A program made the position numbers and the translations under genes. Shown here in pieces: positions 45,125 to 55,172 of a stretch of DNA of 64,000 nucleotides (position 1 is its first letter; the number at the start of each line of letters is the position of its first letter). Origin of the DNA: Sulfitobacter sp. BSw21498 (lineage in GTDB: Bacteria; Pseudomonadota; Alphaproteobacteria; Rhodobacterales; Rhodobacteraceae); the NCBI RefSeq assembly GCF_006064855.1, contig NZ_CP040753.1, positions 2,391,001 through 2,455,000 of the forward strand. The letters run 5' to 3'. The notes under the pieces are model-generated. The model was not told the DNA's origin and ran no database searches. It saw only the letters and a program-made list of their open reading frames with translations.

Positions 45125-47131
45125 CTAGACCAATGCGACCCTCGGTCGGCCCGTCGCTTCAACCGTGAGCACCGCTTCGATAAAGACCTTGCGGCTTTCG
45201 ACTTCGGCATAGCGGATATCGCGCTGCACCTCGGTTTGCATGTCGACCACGCCCGCTGCCCGTGCCGCTGTCTCTGCCTTTTCCCGCAGCGTGTTTTCAA
45301 GCGTTTCAAGCGCCTGTGTCTGATCGGTAAAATCCTGCGGCCCGTCGGTCAGATACACTCTGAACCGCCCCTCTGCCGGGGACGTCACCGTGCCGCTTTC
45401 CCGCATGGTCACCCGCCCGACGACAGCGCCAATGGCATTTGCCACTGCGGCGTGTTCAGGCAGGATCATCTGCGTGCGCAGCCGTTCGCCCACCGCCGGA
45501 TAATAGGCCGCAGCAGAGGCCCCAAGCCCGATCACCGGCACGTTCAACGCGGCTTCGATCCGCACAAGCCCTGCGTGACCCCGCAACCCGCGCTGCAACA
45601 GTTCGTGCCGGGCAAGCGTTTCGGGTTCTGCATCAAAGGCAGGGTCTTCCTCGGCCAGCGTCGCCTCTAGCAACGCCAGACTGGTCTGTTCGGTCAATTG
45701 ATCCACGATCATCTGCGCCATAACGGCAGGATCAGGGGCCAACATCTGCCCCGCCCCTGTACGCCGCCGCCCGAACAGCCGCAGCGCCTTCTGCGCGGCC
45801 TCTGCGTCCCACGCATCCACGCGGCCCAGCGCATGGCTCGCATCCGAAGGGGTGACGCCGGCAAGCTGGACCAGCCCGCGTTCGACCAACCGTTTGAGGG
45901 CACCGGTTTCAATCCGCGCGCGCACGATTTCCGCCATCGGGTGCAGCCCATCGCCGATGCGTTCCAGCAAGGCTTCCTCGCGCACGGTGATCCCCTCGCG
46001 GGTTTGTCCGGAAACCGCACGCACAAAGCGCCCGTCATATTCGCCAGGCGTGGTGCTGCGCAGCTGTGCATCCAGTGCGGCGTGAACAACATCCGGCGCC
46101 TCTGTTGCGATCAAGGCCACGGGCAAGACCCGCTTTGGCCCCAGCGTCACGCCGCCTTGCAACCCTTCGGTCAGGAAATGGACCTCGCTGTCGCCCCCCA
46201 GACCGGTGGTGCGCATGGCGACGGCCTCTACCATCGTGCGGTAGCTGCCGACGCGGGCACCTGCGGGGTCAATCGCCGGCCGTCCGTCGCGCAGCAGGGC
46301 CACATCCGTGGTGGTGCCGCCGATATCACTGACCAACGCATGTGCCGCGCCGGTCATCCACCGCGCCCCGACAATCGAGGCCGCAGGCCCGCTGAGAATC
46401 GTTTCAATCGGTCGCGCACGCGCCTGTGCCGCAGAGATCAGTGCCCCATCGCCGCGTACGACCATCAACGGGGCCGTCACGCCGATGTCAGTCAACACAT
46501 CCTCGGCGCGGCCAATCAACCTGTCGATCATCCCGATGAGCCGCGCATTCAGCACCGCCGTCAGCGCCCGTTTCGGCCCGTTGAGCTTGGCCGACAGTTG
46601 ATGCGAGGCCGACACAGGCCGGCCCGTCACCTGCGCCACAAACGCAGCAACCCGCTGTTCGTGGACAGGGTTGCGCGTCGCAAACTGACTGGCGACCGCG
46701 AACCCGCTGACCTGCGATTCTTGCGCAGTCAGAAACGCGACCAGCGCGTCTTCGTCCAGCGGGGAAAGCTCTGCGCCTGCGTGGTCATGTCCGCCGCCCA
46801 AGATCAGATAGGGATCACCGTTCAGGGCCTCTGCCAGCCCGTGCGCCTGAAGATCACGTTCTTTGAAACCGACATAGATCAGCGCCACGCGCCCGCCCTG
46901 CCCTTCGACCAATGCATTGGTTGCCAGCGTGGTGGATAGCGACGCCATCGCCACCTGACCCGCTGAAACATCAGCAGCCTCCAACACGCGGCGCACGGCT
47001 TGCCCCACACCGATGGCCAGATCGCCGCGGGTGGTCAGCGCCTTGGCCGAAGCGATCACCGTGGTTTCATCCCGGATCAGTACCGCATCCGTATAGGTGC
47101 CGCCCGTATCCACCCCAAGCAAAAGCGCCAT
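45125..47131 (-). CDS. Hydantoinase/oxoprolinase A-family protein (HyuA-like), standalone
   Basis: 668 residues, ATP-dependent hydantoinase A family (N-methylhydantoinase / acetone-carboxylase / oxoprolinase relatives). N-terminal actin-like ATPase phosphate loop GVDTGGTYTDAVLI, then STTLATNALVEGQGG, ALVSDIGGTTTDVALLRDG and the C-terminal VIGLGASAAAYYPAVG. No HyuB partner or transporter is adjacent, unusual since these enzymes normally need a B subunit. The same window holds the unrelated pxp 5-oxoprolinase. Substrate cannot be assigned. Confidence 0.88.
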   Translation of the reverse strand: MALLLGVDTGGTYTDAVLIRDETTVIASAKALTTRGDLAIGVGQAVRRVLEAADVSAGQVAMASLSTTLATNALVEGQGGRVALIYVGFKERDLQAHGLAEALNGDPYLILGGGHDHAGAELSPLDEDALVAFLTAQESQVSGFAVASQFATRNPVHEQRVAAFVAQVTGRPVSASHQLSAKLNGPKRALTAVLNARLIGMIDRLIGRAEDVLTDIGVTAPLMVVRGDGALISAAQARARPIETILSGPAASIVGARWMTGAAHALVSDIGGTTTDVALLRDGRPAIDPAGARVGSYRTMVEAVAMRTTGLGGDSEVHFLTEGLQGGVTLGPKRVLPVALIATEAPDVVHAALDAQLRSTTPGEYDGRFVRAVSGQTREGITVREEALLERIGDGLHPMAEIVRARIETGALKRLVERGLVQLAGVTPSDASHALGRVDAWDAEAAQKALRLFGRRRTGAGQMLAPDPAVMAQMIVDQLTEQTSLALLEATLAEEDPAFDAEPETLARHELLQRGLRGHAGLVRIEAALNVPVIGLGASAAAYYPAVGERLRTQMILPEHAAVANAIGAVVGRVTMRESGTVTSPAEGRFRVYLTDGPQDFTDQTQALETLENTLREKAETAARAAGVVDMQTEVQRDIRYAEVESRKVFIEAVLTVEATGRPRVALV

Positions 47132-47192
47132 TCAATTATCCTTGCACCGTTTTCCTAGGGTTTACCTGTTCCCGCGCAGCGGTCCAGCCCTG

Positions 47193-48251
47193 TCAGCCGT
47201 GGTTTTCGCCAAGACGCGTCACAGCCCATTGTGCAGCATCAACAACTGTGGCGTCAGGATCGTCCAGCAGACCCTGTGCCACAGGGACCAGCCGCGCCTG
47301 ACCGGAGTTGCCAATGGCGTAAAGCACGTTGCGCATGAACCGGTTGCGCCCGATCCGCTTGATCGGCGACCCACTGAACCGCAGCCGGAACGCGGCATCA
47401 TCCAGCGTCGCCAGCCCTGCCAGATCAGGGGCACCGACACCGCCGTGATAGCGCAGATCGCTCGCCGCGACGGCGAACTTGTTCCACGGGCAGGCGGCAA
47501 GGCAATCGTCACAGCCGTAGATGCGGTTGCCCATCTTGCTGCGCAATTCCAAATCGACCGGCCCGTTGTGTTCAATCGTCAGATAGGAAATACAGCGCCG
47601 CGCATCCAGTTGATAGGGCGCGGGAAACGCATTGGTCGGGCAAGCCGTGAGGCATGACCGGCACGACCCGCAGTGATCCACCTCTGGCGCGTCGGGGGTG
47701 AAATCCAATGTGGTGAAGATCGCGCCAAGAAAGGCCCAGTTCCCCCAGTCGCGGCTAAGCAGATTCGTGTGCTTGCCCTGCCAGCCCAGCCCCGCCGCCT
47801 GCCCCAACGCTTTTTCCGGCACGGGGGCTGTATCGACAAAGACTTTCACCTCGCAAGGTTCTTGCGCCACCAGCCAGCGCGCCACCCGCTTGAGCCGTTT
47901 CTTTACGATGTCGTGGTAATCGCGTCCCTGCGCATAGACCGACACGCCTGCCTTGTCGGGGTGGTTCAGCACCTCGGTCGGATCGTATTCAGGCGTATAG
48001 CTCTCGGCCAGCATGATCACCGACCGCGCTTCGGGCCAAAGCGCTGCGGGGTTGCCGCGCCAGGCCATGCGGTCGGCCATCCATGACATCTGCCCGTGGT
48101 ACCCTGCCTCGACAAAGGCCTGCAGCCGTTCGGGCACCTCGGGCACTGCATCGGGTCGGCAGATACGGCACGAGACAAAGCCCTCGTCCAGCGCCTGCGC
48201 CACCAACCGCCCCCGCAGGGCGTCCGTATCAACCGCCGGTGTCACAGACAT
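47193..48251 (-). CDS. queG: Epoxyqueuosine reductase
   Basis: Last step of queuosine synthesis on tRNA, a cobalamin- and [4Fe-4S]-dependent reductase. 352 residues. Two ferredoxin-like cluster motifs: [16 protein letters not shown] and [13 protein letters not shown]; the cobalamin-linked region includes [14 protein letters not shown]. The C-terminal HEAT-like stretch follows. ATG 48251 overlaps no gene; the next minus-strand gene ends 15 bp upstream. Other queuosine genes are not in view. Confidence 0.96.
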   Translation of the reverse strand: MSVTPAVDTDALRGRLVAQALDEGFVSCRICRPDAVPEVPERLQAFVEAGYHGQMSWMADRMAWRGNPAALWPEARSVIMLAESYTPEYDPTEVLNHPDKAGVSVYAQGRDYHDIVKKRLKRVARWLVAQEPCEVKVFVDTAPVPEKALGQAAGLGWQGKHTNLLSRDWGNWAFLGAIFTTLDFTPDAPEVDHCGSCRSCLTACPTNAFPAPYQLDARRCISYLTIEHNGPVDLELRSKMGNRIYGCDDCLAACPWNKFAVAASDLRYHGGVGAPDLAGLATLDDAAFRLRFSGSPIKRIGRNRFMRNVLYAIGNSGQARLVPVAQGLLDDPDATVVDAAQWAVTRLGENHG

Positions 48252-48266
48252 CCGGCGGGGTGCGGA

Positions 48267-48932
48267 CTAGAAATCAAGGTCATTGTAGTGTTTCGGCGGT
48301 GGGAAGCCGGGCACCTGATCGGCCAGCAACGACCGGAACGCCGGGCGGGATTTGATCTTGGCATACCAGTCCTTGACCACGTCGGACCGGTTCCAGTCCA
48401 CATCCGAGATATAATCAAGCGAGGACAGATGCGCCGCCGCTGCGAAATCGGCCAGCGTCATCACGTCGCCCGCCAGCCAGCGCCGGTGGTCCAGCAGCCA
48501 CGCCATATAATCGATGTGGTATTTGATCGCCTTGGCCCCGTCCTTGACGTTGCGGCTGTCAGGAAACCCCTGCTTCATCACCTTTTTATTCACCCGCTCG
48601 TACAGCAGCTTTGAGGTGACTTCGTCGTGGAACTTGTCATCGAACCAGCTGACCAGACGGCGGACTTCAAGCCGCTGAATCGGATCACTGGGCATCAGCG
48701 ACGGCTCGGGGCGGGTTTCTTCGATGTATTCACAGATCGCAGCGCTTTCGGACATGATGATGCCGTCGAGCTGTAAGACGGGGACTTTACCCGCAGGGTT
48801 GCGACGCATGAAATCTGGGTCTTGCTCCCAATACCGCTCTTCGACGCGTTCTACCTCGATCTTCTTCTCGGCGAGGCTCAGCCGGACTTTGCGGCAGAAC
48901 GGCGACAGCGGGACGTGAAACAGGCGGGCCAT
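48267..48932 (-). CDS. Glutathione S-transferase family protein
   Basis: 221-residue GST distinct from the one at 22193-22804. N-terminal thioredoxin-like half RLFHVPLSPFCRKVRLSLAEKK, Val-Pro (GKVPVLQLDGIIMSESAAICEYI) and helical C-terminal half ending KIKSRPAFRSLLADQVPG. The Ser-Pro-Phe-Cys segment (a CXXC-like position with Ser) hints at a beta- or FmpB-like class. Same strand as queG, separated by 15 bp, so probably cotranscribed. Substrate unknown. Confidence 0.9.
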   Translation of the reverse strand: MARLFHVPLSPFCRKVRLSLAEKKIEVERVEERYWEQDPDFMRRNPAGKVPVLQLDGIIMSESAAICEYIEETRPEPSLMPSDPIQRLEVRRLVSWFDDKFHDEVTSKLLYERVNKKVMKQGFPDSRNVKDGAKAIKYHIDYMAWLLDHRRWLAGDVMTLADFAAAAHLSSLDYISDVDWNRSDVVKDWYAKIKSRPAFRSLLADQVPGFPPPKHYNDLDF

Positions 48933-48993
48933 AAAGGGGTTCCGGTACTAACAAACAAGGGTTTCATCCTCATGCCCGTCTTGGTTGGGTTTT

Positions 48994-49746
48994 TCAACTC
49001 TCGAAACAGGCTGCCCGCCCGTCCTTGCTGATTGTCGCCGCACCATCACGGATTTGGGCACTGCGCTTGCGCACCGAAGCGGACGGTCGCGTGGCAGAGC
49101 GCGTTTTGGGCGAGGGCAGGATCGCGGCCAGCCGTGCGGCTTGTGTCGCCGTCAGCTTGGCGGGAATCACCCCGAAATAATGTTGCGCCGCTGCATCGAT
49201 ACCAAAGATGCCTTCGTCAAACTCGGCGACGTTCAGATAGACCTCGATGATCCGTCGTTTGGTCCAGACGGTTTCGACCAGCGGCGTGATGCCGGCCTCA
49301 AGCGCTTTGCGCAGCCAAGTGCGCCCGTGCCACAGATAGACATTCTTGACCGTCTGCTGCGAGAGGGTAGAAGCGCCACGGTTCGACCCTTCGGCAATAG
49401 CGCGCTTGATCGCAGCCAGATCAAAGCCCCAATGATTGCAGAAATTCGCGTCTTCTGCCGCCACCACAGACCGTGCCATGACAGGGGCCACTTCTTCCAG
49501 CGCGACCCATTGCTGGTCGACGCCCCCCAACCTGCGGCCTTCGCTGAACATATAAGGCGTGGTTGGCGGGTTAAGCACCGCAAACAGCAGCACCATTGCG
49601 ACCAACAGGCCAAGCACGGTCAGCACCAGCTTGAACGCGCCCCTGACGACGCGCCGCTTCAACGACCGCAGCTGCGCCGCGGGTGACGGCGGCTTTGCCC
49701 TGGTCTTGCTTTTGGATTTCGAAGATGCGCGTTTTGCCATAGCCAT
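48994..49746 (-). CDS. mtgA: Monofunctional peptidoglycan glycosyltransferase
   Basis: Polymerises lipid II into glycan strands. 250 residues: basic cytoplasmic start, one N-terminal membrane helix (LVLTVLGLLVAMVLLFAVL), then the GT51 domain with catalytic Glu in AAEDANFCNHWGFD, the GASTLSQQTVKN motif and RRIIEVYLNVAEFDEGIFG. No transpeptidase domain, so monofunctional. It lies 61 bp from the GST gene. Confidence 0.95.
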   Translation of the reverse strand: MAMAKRASSKSKSKTRAKPPSPAAQLRSLKRRVVRGAFKLVLTVLGLLVAMVLLFAVLNPPTTPYMFSEGRRLGGVDQQWVALEEVAPVMARSVVAAEDANFCNHWGFDLAAIKRAIAEGSNRGASTLSQQTVKNVYLWHGRTWLRKALEAGITPLVETVWTKRRIIEVYLNVAEFDEGIFGIDAAAQHYFGVIPAKLTATQAARLAAILPSPKTRSATRPSASVRKRSAQIRDGAATISKDGRAACFES

Positions 49747-49767
49747 CAGCTATATCGCGCAACGCGC

Positions 49768-50481
49768 TTATTGTGAACGGGCACTGCGGGCGGAAATTCC
49801 TTTTGCCAGATAGGCTCCGATCAGCGCCGATGCCTTGGGCGACGGGTGGGTGTTGTCGCTGGCAAAGAGGCTGGGGTCATTGCGGTCGATCACCAATTCG
49901 GAATCAAGAAACGTCACCCCCGGCGTCTGTGCGGCAAAACGCGCAATGCGGCGTTCCAGCAGCACCAGATCATCGCGGCAGCCTTCGAATGACCCTTTGC
50001 CGTTGCCGGCGTAATATCCCATCCACATCACCTGCGCACCGCTGCTGCGCAAGCGGGACAGAAAGGCCGGAACCTCTCCGCTGGCCGCATCCGCACCGAT
50101 CAGCGTGTCGACCACCGGCGTGCAAGCCCCGCATTTGCAATCGTTGAGCCCCAGATCATTGGCACCGCCATTGACGATAATCCAGTTCCAGCGCCCGCCG
50201 GGGTATTGGTCCTGAATGTCGAACCCCACGGCAGACAAAAGCGTGCTGTCATTGCTGAACTGCGCGCCCGGGACGGCCTTGCTGATCACATCACGATCAA
50301 GCGCTGTCGCCATCGCATCGGGGATCGCCTGATCGTTCGATCCGTTCCACGCCATCACGGAATCACCGATCACCAGAATATCGCCGCCGCCCTTGGGCGT
50401 GCGGTCGGTACAGGCCGACAGGGTCAGCCCCAACATCAGCACAGCCATTAGCCCTGCGCGCGAGAGTATAGATTTGATCAT
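49768..50481 (-). CDS. GDSL/SGNH hydrolase-like lipoprotein
   Basis: 237 residues. A lipobox LSAC follows a hydrophobic signal (LMAVLMLGLTLSAC, Cys about residue 24), so it is a predicted lipoprotein. The SGNH catalytic blocks are present: block I GDSVMAW with nucleophilic Ser, block III VNGGANDLG with the Asn, and a terminal block V DNTHPSPK with the Asp/His pair. Esterase or lipase-like activity is inferred. Divergent from nothing nearby; gltB terminator lies beyond. Confidence 0.88.
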   Translation of the reverse strand: MIKSILSRAGLMAVLMLGLTLSACTDRTPKGGGDILVIGDSVMAWNGSNDQAIPDAMATALDRDVISKAVPGAQFSNDSTLLSAVGFDIQDQYPGGRWNWIIVNGGANDLGLNDCKCGACTPVVDTLIGADAASGEVPAFLSRLRSSGAQVMWMGYYAGNGKGSFEGCRDDLVLLERRIARFAAQTPGVTFLDSELVIDRNDPSLFASDNTHPSPKASALIGAYLAKGISARSARSQ

Positions 50482-50534
50482 CGTCCAACTATAGACCGCA
50501 TCCGGCCACGGTAAAGCGTATCAACCCGACAAAA

Positions 50535-50572
50535 GAAATCGGGCGCGAGGTTCCCCCCGCGCCCGATTCTTT
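50535..50572 (-). terminator. Intrinsic terminator after gltB
   Basis: Stem built from AATCGGGCGCG and CGCGCCCGATT arms with A-rich sequence on the plus strand (T-run on the minus). It lies just past the gltB stop at 50583. Confidence 0.85.
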
Positions 50573-50582
50573 CACTCGTTGC

Positions 50583-53500
50583 TTACTCCGCCGGTATCGC
50601 GTGCTCTTCGACGCTGAGAGGGGCGGGCAGATGGATCAACATCTCTTTGGGGCAAATCTGGACAAAGTTATCCTTTTCGATGTCCCAATGCTGCAGGATG
50701 TCTTCGGCCTTGCGGCTGTTGGTTTCCTGCAAGTGCCGTTCGATCAGGCCCTTCAGCTGGTTTTCCCAATGCGCCACCGTGACGGGGCAGGTCACCAGTG
50801 TTTCACGGTTCAGCATTTTCTCGACCTTGCCATCGGGGTTGTACAGATAGGCCATACCGCCCGTCATCCCCGCGCCAAAGTTTGCGCCGATCTCGCCCAG
50901 GATCACGGCCACGCCACCGGTCATGTATTCGCACCCGTTGCTGCCACAGCCTTCGATCACCACATGCGCACCAGAGTTGCGGACCCCGAAACGTTCACCT
51001 GCACGGCCCGCTGCGAACAGGAAGCCCTTGGTCGCGCCATACAGCACGGTGTTGCCGATGATGGTGTTCTCAGAGGCCACGATGGTGCTTGCCATCGATG
51101 GACGCACGACGATGGTACCGCCCGACAGGCCCTTGCCAACATAGTCGTTCGCATCGCCCGATACTTCAAGCTTGAGCCCCGGTGCCGCGAACGCCCCCAG
51201 CGACTGCCCCGCCGAACCGGTCAGCTTGACTGTCAGGTGATCGGGCTGCAGCTGGTTGTTCATACCGAAGTTGCGGATGATGTGGCTCGAGACGCGGGTG
51301 CCCACGGTACGGTGCGTGTTCTGCACCGCATAGCTGAGCTGCATCTTCTCGCCATCCTCAAGGAACCGTGCGGCGTCGCGCACGATTTCAGAGTCCAGCG
51401 TGTCCAACACAGCGTTGCGCGGCTTGTTGCGGTCATAGACGATCTCTGCCGCGCCATCGACGGTGATAAGCAGCGGGTTGAGATCAAGATCGTCAAGGTG
51501 GGCAGAGCCACGGCTGACCTGCGCCAGCAGATCGGCACGGCCAATCACGTCATCCAGACTACGCGCCCCGATAGAGGCGAGCAATTCGCGGACTTCGGTG
51601 GCGTAGAAGGTGATCAGGTTCACAACCTTATCGGCGTTGCCGGTGAACTTGCCACGCAGCGCTTCGTCTTGGGTACAGACGCCGACGGGACAGGTGTTCG
51701 ACTGGCACTGACGCACCATGATACAGCCCATCGCGATCAGAGCGGCGGTGCCAATGCCGTATTCCTCGGCCCCCATCATCGCGGCCATCACGATGTCACG
51801 GCCTGTGCGCAAACCACCATCGGTGCGCAGGGTGACGCGGTCACGCAGGTTGTTCATTGCCAGAACCTGATGCGCTTCGGTTAGGCCCATTTCCCATGGC
51901 AGACCCGCATATTTGATCGAGGTCGCAGGCGATGCACCCGTGCCGCCATTGTGGCCCGAGATCAGGATGATGTCCGCCTTGGCCTTCGCCACACCGGCGG
52001 CAATCGTGCCAACCCCCGACGACGCCACCAGTTTCACGGTCACCTTACAACGCGGGTTGATCTGCTTGAGGTCATAGATCAGCTGCGCAAGGTCTTCGAT
52101 GGAATAGATATCGTGGTGCGGCGGAGGAGAGATCAGCGTCACCCCCTTGGTGGAATGGCGCAGACGGGCAATCAGGTCAGTGACCTTCATACCGGGCAGC
52201 TGGCCGCCCTCGCCGGGTTTGGCCCCCTGGGCGACCTTGATCTCAAGCTCTTCGCACTGGTTCAGGTATTCGGCGGTCACACCGAAACGACCCGACGCCA
52301 CCTGCTTGATCTTGGCCGACGGGTTATCACCGTTGGCCTCGGGCACGAAGTGCGCCGGATCTTCGCCGCCTTCGCCAGAGTCTGACTTGGCCCCGATGCG
52401 GTTCATGGCAACGTTCAGGGTCTTGTGTGCCTCGGGCGACAGCGCGCCAAGGGACATGCCCGGCGTCACGAAACGCTTGCGAATAGAGGTGATGGATTCG
52501 ACCTCTTCGATGGGCACAGGGGCCCCCAGTGGCTTGATATCCAGCAGATCCCGCAGATGGATTGGCGGATTGCTTTGCATCTTGGCGCTATACTGCTTCC
52601 ACATTTGGTAGGACGCTTTGTTGCAGGCCATTTGCAGCATGTGCATCGACGATGCTTCCCATGCGTGGGTCTCGCCGGATTGACGCGCTTTGTAGAAGCC
52701 GCCGATGGGCATAACGACGCCGTCGCCCTGCCAGCCACGATCGTGGACCGCCTCGGCCTTGCGCTGAATACCGGTCACACCGATCCCGCTGATACGGCTG
52801 GTCATGCCGGGGAAATATTCCGCACACATGGCGCGGCTTAGACCCACGGCTTCGAAATTCAGGCCGCCGCGGTAGGACGACATGACGCTGATCCCCATCT
52901 TGGCCATGATTTTCAGCAGACCTTGGTCAATCGCCTCGCGGTAGCGGGCCATCGCGGTGGTCAGGTTCATGTCCAGCAAACCACGACCGATGCGATCCGC
53001 CAGCGAATCCTCGGCAAGGTAGGCATTCACCACGGTCGCGCCGCAGCCGATCAGCACGGCAAAATAATGCGGGTCCACACATTCAGCCGCCCGCACGTTG
53101 AGCGAGGTAAACGTCCGCAGGCCCTTGCGGGTCAACTGGCTGTGCACGGCAGATGTCGCAAGGATCATCGGCATCGCCACACGGGTCGCGTTGCTGAACT
53201 GGTCGGTCAGCACGATGTGACCGGCACCAGAACGAACCGCGTCCTCGGCTTCGTCGCGGATGCGGCGCAGGTTTTCGCTCAGGTTGTTGCCGCCTGCCTC
53301 GAAGGTACAGTCGATGGTGACAGAGTTCGCGTTGAATTCGGTCATCAACTGATCAAACTGCGCGTTCGCAAGGAACGGGCTGTCGAGCACAAGAATCTCT
53401 GTCTGCGCGCTGGATTCGTCCAACACGTTCTTGAGGTTCCCGAACCGCGTTTTCAGGCTCATGACGCGGAATTCGCGCAAGCTATCGATCGGCGGGTTGG

Positions 53501-55115
53501 TCACCTGGCTAAAGTTCTGGCGGAAGAAGTGGCTGAGCGGGCGGTACTGGTTCGACAGAACTGCCGACGGCGTGTCGTCGCCCATAGAAGCCAGCGTCTC
53601 TTTCGCATCTTCGGCCATCGGGGCGAGGATTTGTTCAAGGTCTTCGATGGTGTAGCCCGCTGCCACCTGACGGCGGCGCAGTTCGTCGCCCGAAAACAGC
53701 GCCTTTTCCTCGACATCGCCAAGCGCTTTGTCCAGCTCGTTGATCTTGCCGACCCATTCGCCAAAGGGGCGCGACGCGGCGAGCTTGTCCTTGATTTCGG
53801 TATCGCCGAACATTTTGCCTTCTTCGATATCGACCGCCAGCAACTGACCGGGGCCAAGCGCGCCTTTGCGTACGACATTCGCCTCGTCCTGCGGCACCAT
53901 GCCCGCTTCGGAACCGGCGATCAGCATGCCGTCAGCGGTGACGACGAAACGCATCGGGCGCAGGCCGTTGCGGTCAAGGCCGGCGCAAACCCAGCGGCCG
54001 TCAGTCATTGCCAGCGCTGCGGGACCATCCCAAGGCTCCATCACGGAGTTGCAGTAGGAATACATGTCGCGCCACGCCTGAGGCAGCTCGACCGCTTGCT
54101 TTGACCAGCTTTCAGGCACCAGCATTGTTTTCGCCATGGGGGCTGAACGACCCGCGCGCACCAGCACCTCGAACACCGCATCCAGCGCGGCAGAGTCGGA
54201 CGACCCGGCGGCGACGATCGGTTTGATGTCTTCGGCCATTTCGCCAAACGTGCCCGACGCCATGCGGATCTCGTGGCTTTTCATCCAGTTGATGTTGCCC
54301 TTGAGCGTGTTGATCTCGCCGTTGTGGGCCAGCATGCGGAATGGCTGCGCCAACCACCACTGTGGGAAGGTGTTGGTAGAATAACGCTGGTGATAGATCG
54401 CAAACGCGGATTCAAAGCGTTCGTCCATCAGGTCGGGATAGAAGTTGGCCACATCCTGCGCCAGCATCATACCCTTGTAGATGATCGACCGGCAGGACAT
54501 CGACGCGATGTAAAGGGTCGGCACCTGTGCGGCCAGCGCGGCTTTTTCGATGCGACGACGGATGACATAAAGCTCACGCTCGAATGTTTCCTCGTCCACG
54601 CCCTTGGCGTTCGAAATCAGGATCTGTTCGATCTCGGGGCGGGTCGCGTTGGCCTTGTCGCCCAGAACCGACGTATCCACAGGCACGTGGCGCCAGCCGT
54701 AGATATAGTAGCCCATGCGCAGCACTTCGGTTTCAACGATGGTCCGGCAGGTTTCCTGCGCGGCAAAGTTGGTGCGCGGCAAAAAGACCTGACCGACGGC
54801 GATCAGTTCGCCTTCGCGGGGGCTGTGACCGGTGCGGCGCACCTGATCATAGAAAAAGTTGACGGGGATCTGCACGTGAATGCCTGCGCCGTCGCCGGTT
54901 TTACCGTCCGCATCAACAGCCCCGCGGTGCCAGATCGCCTTGAGCGCCTTGATGCCGTTTTCAACAACCGCACGGCTGCTGGAGCCGTCGATGTTCACGA
55001 CAAGGCCAACACCGCAGGATGAATGCTCTTCTTCTTCGGAATACAGACCGTTTTCTGCCATGAAAGCGCGTTTTGCTTCTTCGCGTGCTACCCAGGCGTC
55101 ATCATACTTGGTCAT
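50583..55115 (-). CDS. gltB: Glutamate synthase (NADPH) large subunit
   Basis: Makes two glutamates from glutamine and 2-oxoglutarate. 1510 residues with the full set of domains: class II amidotransferase with catalytic Cys34 in HSSCGVGLV after a propeptide, central domain, FMN-binding synthase domain (KVASSGVGTIAAG, GLRTGRDIVMAAMMGAEEYG), the [3Fe-4S] motif CQSNTCPVGVCTQ near residue 1135, and a C-terminal beta-helix. It sits downstream of gltD in a two-gene operon, with 57 bp between them. Confidence 0.98.
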   Translation of the reverse strand: MTKYDDAWVAREEAKRAFMAENGLYSEEEEHSSCGVGLVVNIDGSSSRAVVENGIKALKAIWHRGAVDADGKTGDGAGIHVQIPVNFFYDQVRRTGHSPREGELIAVGQVFLPRTNFAAQETCRTIVETEVLRMGYYIYGWRHVPVDTSVLGDKANATRPEIEQILISNAKGVDEETFERELYVIRRRIEKAALAAQVPTLYIASMSCRSIIYKGMMLAQDVANFYPDLMDERFESAFAIYHQRYSTNTFPQWWLAQPFRMLAHNGEINTLKGNINWMKSHEIRMASGTFGEMAEDIKPIVAAGSSDSAALDAVFEVLVRAGRSAPMAKTMLVPESWSKQAVELPQAWRDMYSYCNSVMEPWDGPAALAMTDGRWVCAGLDRNGLRPMRFVVTADGMLIAGSEAGMVPQDEANVVRKGALGPGQLLAVDIEEGKMFGDTEIKDKLAASRPFGEWVGKINELDKALGDVEEKALFSGDELRRRQVAAGYTIEDLEQILAPMAEDAKETLASMGDDTPSAVLSNQYRPLSHFFRQNFSQVTNPPIDSLREFRVMSLKTRFGNLKNVLDESSAQTEILVLDSPFLANAQFDQLMTEFNANSVTIDCTFEAGGNNLSENLRRIRDEAEDAVRSGAGHIVLTDQFSNATRVAMPMILATSAVHSQLTRKGLRTFTSLNVRAAECVDPHYFAVLIGCGATVVNAYLAEDSLADRIGRGLLDMNLTTAMARYREAIDQGLLKIMAKMGISVMSSYRGGLNFEAVGLSRAMCAEYFPGMTSRISGIGVTGIQRKAEAVHDRGWQGDGVVMPIGGFYKARQSGETHAWEASSMHMLQMACNKASYQMWKQYSAKMQSNPPIHLRDLLDIKPLGAPVPIEEVESITSIRKRFVTPGMSLGALSPEAHKTLNVAMNRIGAKSDSGEGGEDPAHFVPEANGDNPSAKIKQVASGRFGVTAEYLNQCEELEIKVAQGAKPGEGGQLPGMKVTDLIARLRHSTKGVTLISPPPHHDIYSIEDLAQLIYDLKQINPRCKVTVKLVASSGVGTIAAGVAKAKADIILISGHNGGTGASPATSIKYAGLPWEMGLTEAHQVLAMNNLRDRVTLRTDGGLRTGRDIVMAAMMGAEEYGIGTAALIAMGCIMVRQCQSNTCPVGVCTQDEALRGKFTGNADKVVNLITFYATEVRELLASIGARSLDDVIGRADLLAQVSRGSAHLDDLDLNPLLITVDGAAEIVYDRNKPRNAVLDTLDSEIVRDAARFLEDGEKMQLSYAVQNTHRTVGTRVSSHIIRNFGMNNQLQPDHLTVKLTGSAGQSLGAFAAPGLKLEVSGDANDYVGKGLSGGTIVVRPSMASTIVASENTIIGNTVLYGATKGFLFAAGRAGERFGVRNSGAHVVIEGCGSNGCEYMTGGVAVILGEIGANFGAGMTGGMAYLYNPDGKVEKMLNRETLVTCPVTVAHWENQLKGLIERHLQETNSRKAEDILQHWDIEKDNFVQICPKEMLIHLPAPLSVEEHAIPAE

Positions 55116-55172
55116 TTGGAATCTCCTAAATCGGGCGCGCCCGAGGCGCGAAATATCAACTGAAAGGGGCGT

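Noticed and set aside
45698..46939. 413-codon plus-strand frame
   Set aside because: Antisense to the hyuA-like gene, with Arg/Pro/His-rich low-complexity translation.
50601..54104. Two long plus-strand frames under gltB
   Set aside because: Antisense shadows of gltB; no start signals or family similarity.
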